Positions 59,685-64,000 of a DNA stretch of 64,000 bases are shown piece after piece (positions within the stretch are counted from its first letter, which is position 1; each line of letters opens with the position of its first letter). A program made the position numbers and the translations under genes. A model generated the notes under the pieces. That model ran no database searches. It saw only the letters and a list, made by a program, of their open reading frames with translations, and was not told the origin of the DNA. Source of the DNA: Pelagomonas calceolata (taxonomy: Eukaryota; Sar; Pelagophyceae; Pelagomonadales; Pelagomonadaceae); assembly GCA_918797485.1 (NCBI GenBank), contig CAKKNE010000003.1, positions 3,410,001 through 3,474,000 of the forward strand, in the 5' to 3' direction.

Positions 59685-60842
59685 ATGATCCTCACGCAGT
59701 GCGCCGTCTGCGCCACCGAGCTTGGGCGAACCTTGGGCAAGAAATGCGGCCGCTGCAGCACGCGCTACTGCGGCGCCGAGTGCCAGGTGCAGCACTGGAA
59801 AGACGGCGGCCACGACACGCTCTGCAAGAAGATTAAAAAGGCTGGTGGCGCCGAACAATACAACGCAAATAAGAAGTACGCGGCGGCCGTCGCGGTCGCG
59901 GCCGAGAAATGCGCCGAGGACACGAAGGGCCAGACGTGCTACATCTGCACGCAGGCGTTGCATTGGAAGACGAAGGAGGGCCTCGTGCGCGGGTGCTCGT
60001 GCCGCGGGACGGCGGGGTTTGCGCACGTGTCGTGCTTGGCGGAGCAGGCGAAGATTTTGATGGACGAGGCCGAGTATAACAATTTGGACTCGAAGGTGAA
60101 GAGGTGGATGCGGTGGCACACGTGCGGCCTGTGCGAGCAAGACTACCACGGCGTCGTGTATTGCGCGCTCGGATGGGCGTGCTGGAAGACATACCTGGGG
60201 CGGCCGGAGACGGACCAAGCTCGGTGCCTGGCGATGAACGTGCTTGGGAACGGTTTAAGTGAAGCACGCCACGACGAGGAGGCGTTGTCCGTGTACGAGG
60301 CCGATTTGGCTACGAAGCGGCGCCTTGGCGCATCGGAAGACAGCATTCTCGTCACGCAGACATGTATTGCGAACTTGCATGCGAGGCTTGGACGAAACGA
60401 ACAGGCCTCAAACATGCTTCGAGATGTATACTCTGGACGGGTGAGGCTCAATGGCGAGGAACATGAAGAGACCGTCATAGCAGCCCTCAACTACGCATCG
60501 TCCCTTGGTGGTCTAAAGCGCTTCGAAGAAGCCAGGTCACTGCTGCGCCGAATAATTCCCGTGGCGCGGCGCGGTCTCGGAGAGAATAATGACATCACGC
60601 TCAGGGTGAAGTTTACTTACGCGCTGGCGCTCTACAACGACACCGGCGCGACGCTCGACGATCTCCGCGAGAGCGTGGCGACGCTTGAAGAGACGGAACG
60701 GACCGCGCGGCGCGTTCTGGGCGGCGCGCACCCGATTGTACAGGCGAGTGAGCGCAGCTTGGAAAACGCGCGTGCCGCGCTCCGCGCCCGCGAAGGCGAC
60801 GTCGACGCCCTCCGCGACGCCGTGGCGGCGCTGGGTAAATAA
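59685..60842 (+). CDS. MYND + RING-CH + TPR protein (pelagophyte-type family)
   Basis: 385 residues. MYND zinc finger at the N-terminus: CAVCATELGRTLGKKCGRCS, then YCGAECQVQHWKDGGHDTLC. A RING-CH domain follows at about 85-145: CYICTQAL, GCSCRGTAGFAHVSCLAEQA and CGLCEQDYHGVVYCAL. From about residue 165 come tetratricopeptide repeats of kinesin-light-chain type (ARCLAMNVLGNGLSEARHDE; NEQASNMLRDVYSGRVRLNG; RFEEARSLLRRIIPVARRGL). MYND reads Pro-rich ligands, RING-CH is an E2-binding ubiquitin ligase fold, TPRs bind partners; a ubiquitin ligase adaptor is inferred. The combination is, from memory, highly expanded in Aureococcus, which supports the taxonomic guess. Confidence 0.85.
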   Translation: MILTQCAVCATELGRTLGKKCGRCSTRYCGAECQVQHWKDGGHDTLCKKIKKAGGAEQYNANKKYAAAVAVAAEKCAEDTKGQTCYICTQALHWKTKEGLVRGCSCRGTAGFAHVSCLAEQAKILMDEAEYNNLDSKVKRWMRWHTCGLCEQDYHGVVYCALGWACWKTYLGRPETDQARCLAMNVLGNGLSEARHDEEALSVYEADLATKRRLGASEDSILVTQTCIANLHARLGRNEQASNMLRDVYSGRVRLNGEEHEETVIAALNYASSLGGLKRFEEARSLLRRIIPVARRGLGENNDITLRVKFTYALALYNDTGATLDDLRESVATLEETERTARRVLGGAHPIVQASERSLENARAALRAREGDVDALRDAVAALGK

Positions 60843-60867
60843 AAATGATTCGTCTTAGTACCACCTA

Positions 60868-61680
60868 TCACGGCAGCACGCGCATGACGATCAGCACGTC
60901 GAGGACGATGCAGACGCATAGTAAGGTCACGAAGCAGTGGAAGGCGCCCATGTTCCTCTGACCGATGCCCGTCCCCGTCCACGGGCAGACATGATCAAAA
61001 CCCTCGACGACCAACCCGAGATCCTCGTCGTAGCACGCGCCGGGCGGCCGGAAGGTCCTGGCTTGGTCGTTCCAGCGCCAATTGGCTTCCGGTTTTTCCG
61101 GATGGCGCCTCAGAATCCCTGGATCTCGGAAGGCCACACACGACAACGCCGTGACCAGGCACAACACTGATAAAGCCCAGACTATTTTGGTGACCAGAGC
61201 TCTGTCCGGTAACACAGCAATCCCAATCGCGCCGCTGATCAGAAAGATGAGCGGGAACGTCACACAGCAAGTGAAGGGCCAAAAGGGACCAACAATACAC
61301 AAAAGTTTCGTCCTGCGAACGGCCCCGCCGGGCATGGGCGCCGGCTTGCCCTTGACGTTCTTCCAGCGCAGCACGGCCATGTAGCCCAACCTTCGGGCAC
61401 CAAGGCATTTACAAAACCTCGCGACGTTCCTTCTTCCATATTTCACGCAGGGCCCGTCCGGCCCGCAGTCGTCGGGGCAGCCCTCGTGGGGGTCGTCCCA
61501 GGTCCTCGGGACACCTGCCCCGACCGCGAACTCTCCCGCCAAGCCCTCGTCTGGCGTCGGCGTCTGGGTCCCGGGCGCGCCGGGCTCGCCGGCCTCCTCG
61601 TCCTTGGCGTCTTCTCCGGGTGCGACGACGGGCGTCATCTCGAGCATGGGGGCCTCTTCCTCGACGGCGGTGCGGCGCAT
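60868..61680 (-). CDS. DHHC-family membrane protein with altered DHVC motif
   Basis: 270 residues from ATG 61680. Acidic N-terminus, a Cys-containing segment (DDCGPDGPCVKYGRRN), then membrane spans LLCIVGPFWPFTCCVTFPLIFL and IVWALSVLCLVTALSCVAF. The signature region follows: FRPPGACYDEDLGLVVEGFD, with FDHVCPWTGTGIGQRNMGAF, then a last membrane span (FVTLLCVCIVLDVLIVM). It is the stramenopile form of the DHHC palmitoyltransferase domain, but the second His is Val and the upstream zinc Cys cluster is mostly lost; the catalytic Cys is kept. Reduced or absent S-acylation activity is expected. It ends 25 bp from the convergent MYND-protein gene. Confidence 0.75.
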   Translation of the reverse strand: MRRTAVEEEAPMLEMTPVVAPGEDAKDEEAGEPGAPGTQTPTPDEGLAGEFAVGAGVPRTWDDPHEGCPDDCGPDGPCVKYGRRNVARFCKCLGARRLGYMAVLRWKNVKGKPAPMPGGAVRRTKLLCIVGPFWPFTCCVTFPLIFLISGAIGIAVLPDRALVTKIVWALSVLCLVTALSCVAFRDPGILRRHPEKPEANWRWNDQARTFRPPGACYDEDLGLVVEGFDHVCPWTGTGIGQRNMGAFHCFVTLLCVCIVLDVLIVMRVLP

Positions 61681-61937
61681 GCGCGCGGCGCGTGCTCGGG
61701 TGGGCCAACTCTTTTTTTAAGCGCCGGGGCTCTAGCCGCTGCTGCGTCACGCGTTGTCTAGGGCGTCGCGCGCTGTCTAACGGACGCAATCGCAGCTCTG
61801 TCACGGCGGTGGCGTGGCTGATAATTTGGATTTTTGCTAGATTAACGCGCGAGCTAGCTAGACACAGTAAGACACTAGCAATCAGCTCTGGCTCCCCACT
61901 AGTCCTAGCACCGCAACAACAGGCTACGAACGCGACC

Positions 61938-62798
61938 TTACCGGACCCCGAGCGCCGCCTCGCACCGCCGCGCCCGCTCGCCGCGCGCGTCGCACCAATC
62001 GTGCTTCGCCCCCCGCCCATTGTAGGGCACCGCGTAGCCGCCCCGGAGCAATTTCCCACCAACATCCTCCCCGTCGACAGACACGTCGCAGAGGAGCCGG
62101 AAGTACTTGTCCGGCGCGCAATTGTCGAGGGTCGTGTTCCTGCCTACTACCATCGATACAAGCTTATCACGAGCATCCAAGGCCAGGCACTTCTCCAGGG
62201 GACATTGAGCACCTCGCAGTTCCGCGGCGTCGATGCCCCGGAGGCGCACGCCCATCGTCGCGAAGACGTCGGGCAGACCGGGCAGCGCCACTCGGCACGT
62301 GTCCCCGTCGTGGCACCTTTCCACGACGGCGTGGAAGCGGCGGCCGTCCCACGACTTTGAAGCCGGTCTTTGCGCTGGGAACTTCAGGCGCAGGCCCAGC
62401 GCTATCACAAGCGCCCAGCACGCTCGTCTCAAGTTCCGCGACGGGAAGGTCACGTCGAGGGCGAGCGCGTGGAGCCACACCGGGAGGGCCCAAGCTCTAC
62501 GCTTCGGCACGCGCAGCCACGCCAGTGCCCGATCGAGGCCGTAGGCCACCGGGACGTAGACAACGGAGAGCCACGCCGCAAGTTTTGCGAACCGCGCGAC
62601 GGCCGCGAGGACCAAGATTACCATGGACAGTCTGCCCAGGCGGCCCGTCCGCGCTTTGTGTGTCGCGTGCACCGCGCGCCACAGCCAGTCGACGGGCAGG
62701 AACCGCGTGAGGATGATAATCACAGATGGGGCTGAGGCAATCGCAACGTTCCGCAGGCCGCGCGCCGTGAGGCAGCCCTCGCCGCCTCCGTATGGCAT
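61938..62798 (-). CDS. Membrane-anchored TNase (SNc)-like nuclease
   Basis: 286 residues from ATG 62798. Two or three N-terminal hydrophobic segments (NVAIASAPSVIIILTRFLPV; LSMVILVLAAVARFAKLAAW) anchor it. A C-terminal thermonuclease fold runs at about 140-280: HAVVERCHDGDTCRVALP (the first acidic site), MGVRLRGIDAAELRGAQCPL (the R-L-x-G-I-D-x-x-E pattern), then DKLVSMVVGRNTTLDNC, DKYFRLLCDVSVDGEDVGGK and LLRGGYAVPYNG. Key Asp, Arg and Glu are present, so nuclease activity is plausible. The substrate and compartment (plastid or secretory membrane) are not clear. Confidence 0.75.
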   Translation of the reverse strand: MPYGGGEGCLTARGLRNVAIASAPSVIIILTRFLPVDWLWRAVHATHKARTGRLGRLSMVILVLAAVARFAKLAAWLSVVYVPVAYGLDRALAWLRVPKRRAWALPVWLHALALDVTFPSRNLRRACWALVIALGLRLKFPAQRPASKSWDGRRFHAVVERCHDGDTCRVALPGLPDVFATMGVRLRGIDAAELRGAQCPLEKCLALDARDKLVSMVVGRNTTLDNCAPDKYFRLLCDVSVDGEDVGGKLLRGGYAVPYNGRGAKHDWCDARGERARRCEAALGVR

Positions 62799-63081
62799 GG
62801 CGGCTTCCGTGCGCACCGCGCGCGTGGCCGCAAGTGATTTATGCGGGCACACGGGGAGCCGTAGCCTGATGAGAGCGGGAACATGTTGTGAGCTCGGCGG
62901 ATTCGGGCCTCGGCCGAGCAGAGGACGGCGTAGCTCCGAGCCTTCCCGGGACGTCTTCCCGACCGGTCGCCCGCGAGGGTTGCGAAAGGATTTTCATATT
63001 CAAATCATGTTTGGCGCTCTCACTGTTCCAAAAAGAGCGGGCTGCCCCAGCGCATATACTCGCTGCCGAGACGCAGACCGG

Positions 63082-64000
63082 ATGTCGGGCAGCAGCAAGA
63101 AGTCACTCAAGGCCGCCCTGGCCCTCGGCGGCGGCCTCGTGACCGTGGGCCTCATGGCCGCCATGCTGACCGATGATGATGGGCCGCCGGAGGATGTGGT
63201 CGACGGCGTCCAGTCGACGATGAACGGTCTGGTGGACAAGGCCGGCGGCGCGGTTGCGGCCATGGCGGCTTCGGTGGGGGAGGCGGTCAAATCGTCGCTC
63301 GGTGGGGTGCTCAAGACCTCGGCACCGGCGCCTTCGAAGACGAAGAAGGCCAAGAAGCGCAAGACGAAGACGAAGGCGGCGGCGAAGGCGCGGAAGGCGC
63401 GCAAGCGCGAGGCCAAGGCGGCGAGGGCGACGGTGCCCGTCACGCCGCCGAAGAAGACCCCGGCCGCGCGCGAGGAGCCCGTCGTGCCCGAGGCCGCGCC
63501 GCCCGTCGTGGATGCGCCGGTGCCATACGCCGTCGGCGCGCGCGTCGAGGCGCGCTGGGCCGGGACGTGGTACGGGGCCGTCGTAGAAGAGCTGCACGCC
63601 GACGGGAGCTACGAGGTCGAGTGGACCGACACGCCCAACGTCTTCAACACGGTCGCGGCGGCCGACGTGCGCGCCGCCGAGGACGAGCCAGTGCCGCCGC
63701 CGCCGCCGGAGGCCGAGGAGGAGGCGGCGCCCGCGGCCGAGCCGCCCGCGCCCGCTCCGCCCGCCGCCGCGGACGACGAGGCCGGCGAGGAGGAGCCCGA
63801 GGAGGAGCAGGAGCCCGAGGCCGCGGACGGCGAGGCGCCCGCGGCGGAAGAGGCGCCCGAGGCCGCGGCCGCGGACGACGAGGTCCAGGGCCTCCTCGAC
63901 GGCGCCGCGCCGCGCGTCGTCGTCGACATGCTCCTGGCCAACGAGAGCTTCAAGATCGCCTTCGACCAGGAAAATCCCAAGCGCCCGGACTCGGCGTCCT
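63082..64000 (+). CDS. Tudor/Agenet-type domain protein, open at the right edge
   Basis: The frame is open from ATG 63082 to the window end (306 codons, no stop). A hydrophobic stretch near the N-terminus (AALALGGGLVTVGLMAAML) could be a membrane anchor. Basic KTKKAKKRKTKTKAAAKARK follows. A Tudor/Agenet-like barrel lies at about 150-195: YAVGARVEARWAGTWYGAVV, then DGSYEVEWTDTPNVFNTVAA. Next is a long Glu/Ala/Pro-rich acidic stretch, and the C-terminal part begins VVVDMLLANESFKIAFDQEN. Role unknown. Confidence 0.7.
   Translation, partial: MSGSSKKSLKAALALGGGLVTVGLMAAMLTDDDGPPEDVVDGVQSTMNGLVDKAGGAVAAMAASVGEAVKSSLGGVLKTSAPAPSKTKKAKKRKTKTKAAAKARKARKREAKAARATVPVTPPKKTPAAREEPVVPEAAPPVVDAPVPYAVGARVEARWAGTWYGAVVEELHADGSYEVEWTDTPNVFNTVAAADVRAAEDEPVPPPPPEAEEEAAPAAEPPAPAPPAAADDEAGEEEPEEEQEPEAADGEAPAAEEAPEAAAADDEVQGLLDGAAPRVVVDMLLANESFKIAFDQENPKRPDSAS

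Overview
The window is nuclear DNA of a unicellular eukaryote, most likely a stramenopile alga of the pelagophyte type (Aureococcus/Pelagomonas kind). This is inferred from intron-poor, Ala/Arg/Pro-rich genes with very high GC, tight convergent packing (3' ends 15-35 bp apart or overlapping), and a MYND + RING-CH + tetratricopeptide protein of a type I recall as expanded in Aureococcus. The species is an inference, not a database result.

The window has two compositional halves. From 1 to about 21.95 kb the DNA has near-balanced base composition. Genes there carry many 46-65 bp introns, and the spacers hold G or C homopolymers and the words GTCACGGTGAC and TTCAAG. This half holds (i) a minus-strand FN3-like gene running off the left edge, (ii) a complete cytoplasmic dynein-2 (intraflagellar transport) heavy chain at 2250-17770, and (iii) a minus-strand PP2A B56 regulatory subunit gene at 19620-21343. 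From about 22.0 kb to the end the DNA is GC-rich and genes are nearly intronless.

The standout feature is a 586-residue intein (8058-9815) in frame inside the AAA1 motor domain of the dynein-2 heavy chain, 3' of the Walker A motif, at VFN^CDEGID. Splicing blocks A, B, F and G are present. The LAGLIDADG-type homing endonuclease is recognisable, but both motifs have lost their acidic residues. To my knowledge no intein has been described in a dynein or any other cytoskeletal motor; this needs a literature and database check.

At 24.9-29.3 kb lies a histone cluster: H2A, a 15-codon relic of H2B, and a divergent H3/H4 pair sharing a long inverted-repeat promoter. Each intact gene, and the H2B relic, is followed by a 6-bp-stem/4-nt-loop element with ACCACCC flank like the metazoan histone mRNA 3' stem-loop. 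Two further degraded copies exist, one beside a non-LTR retrotransposon fragment and a 147-bp tandem repeat.

The rest is mostly housekeeping: a bc1/MPP-like M16 core protein, CDIN1, a TrhO/TSTD2 rhodanese, exosome nuclease DIS3, EDRF1, MED22, ORC5, an STK16-like kinase, an iduronate-2-sulfatase-like enzyme, a DHHC-family protein, a membrane-anchored TNase-like nuclease, and several algal proteins of unknown role. A very GC-rich fusion of two glycosyltransferase-like regions with a sulfotransferase (22.0-24.9 kb), together with the sulfatase, suggests sulfated-polysaccharide metabolism.
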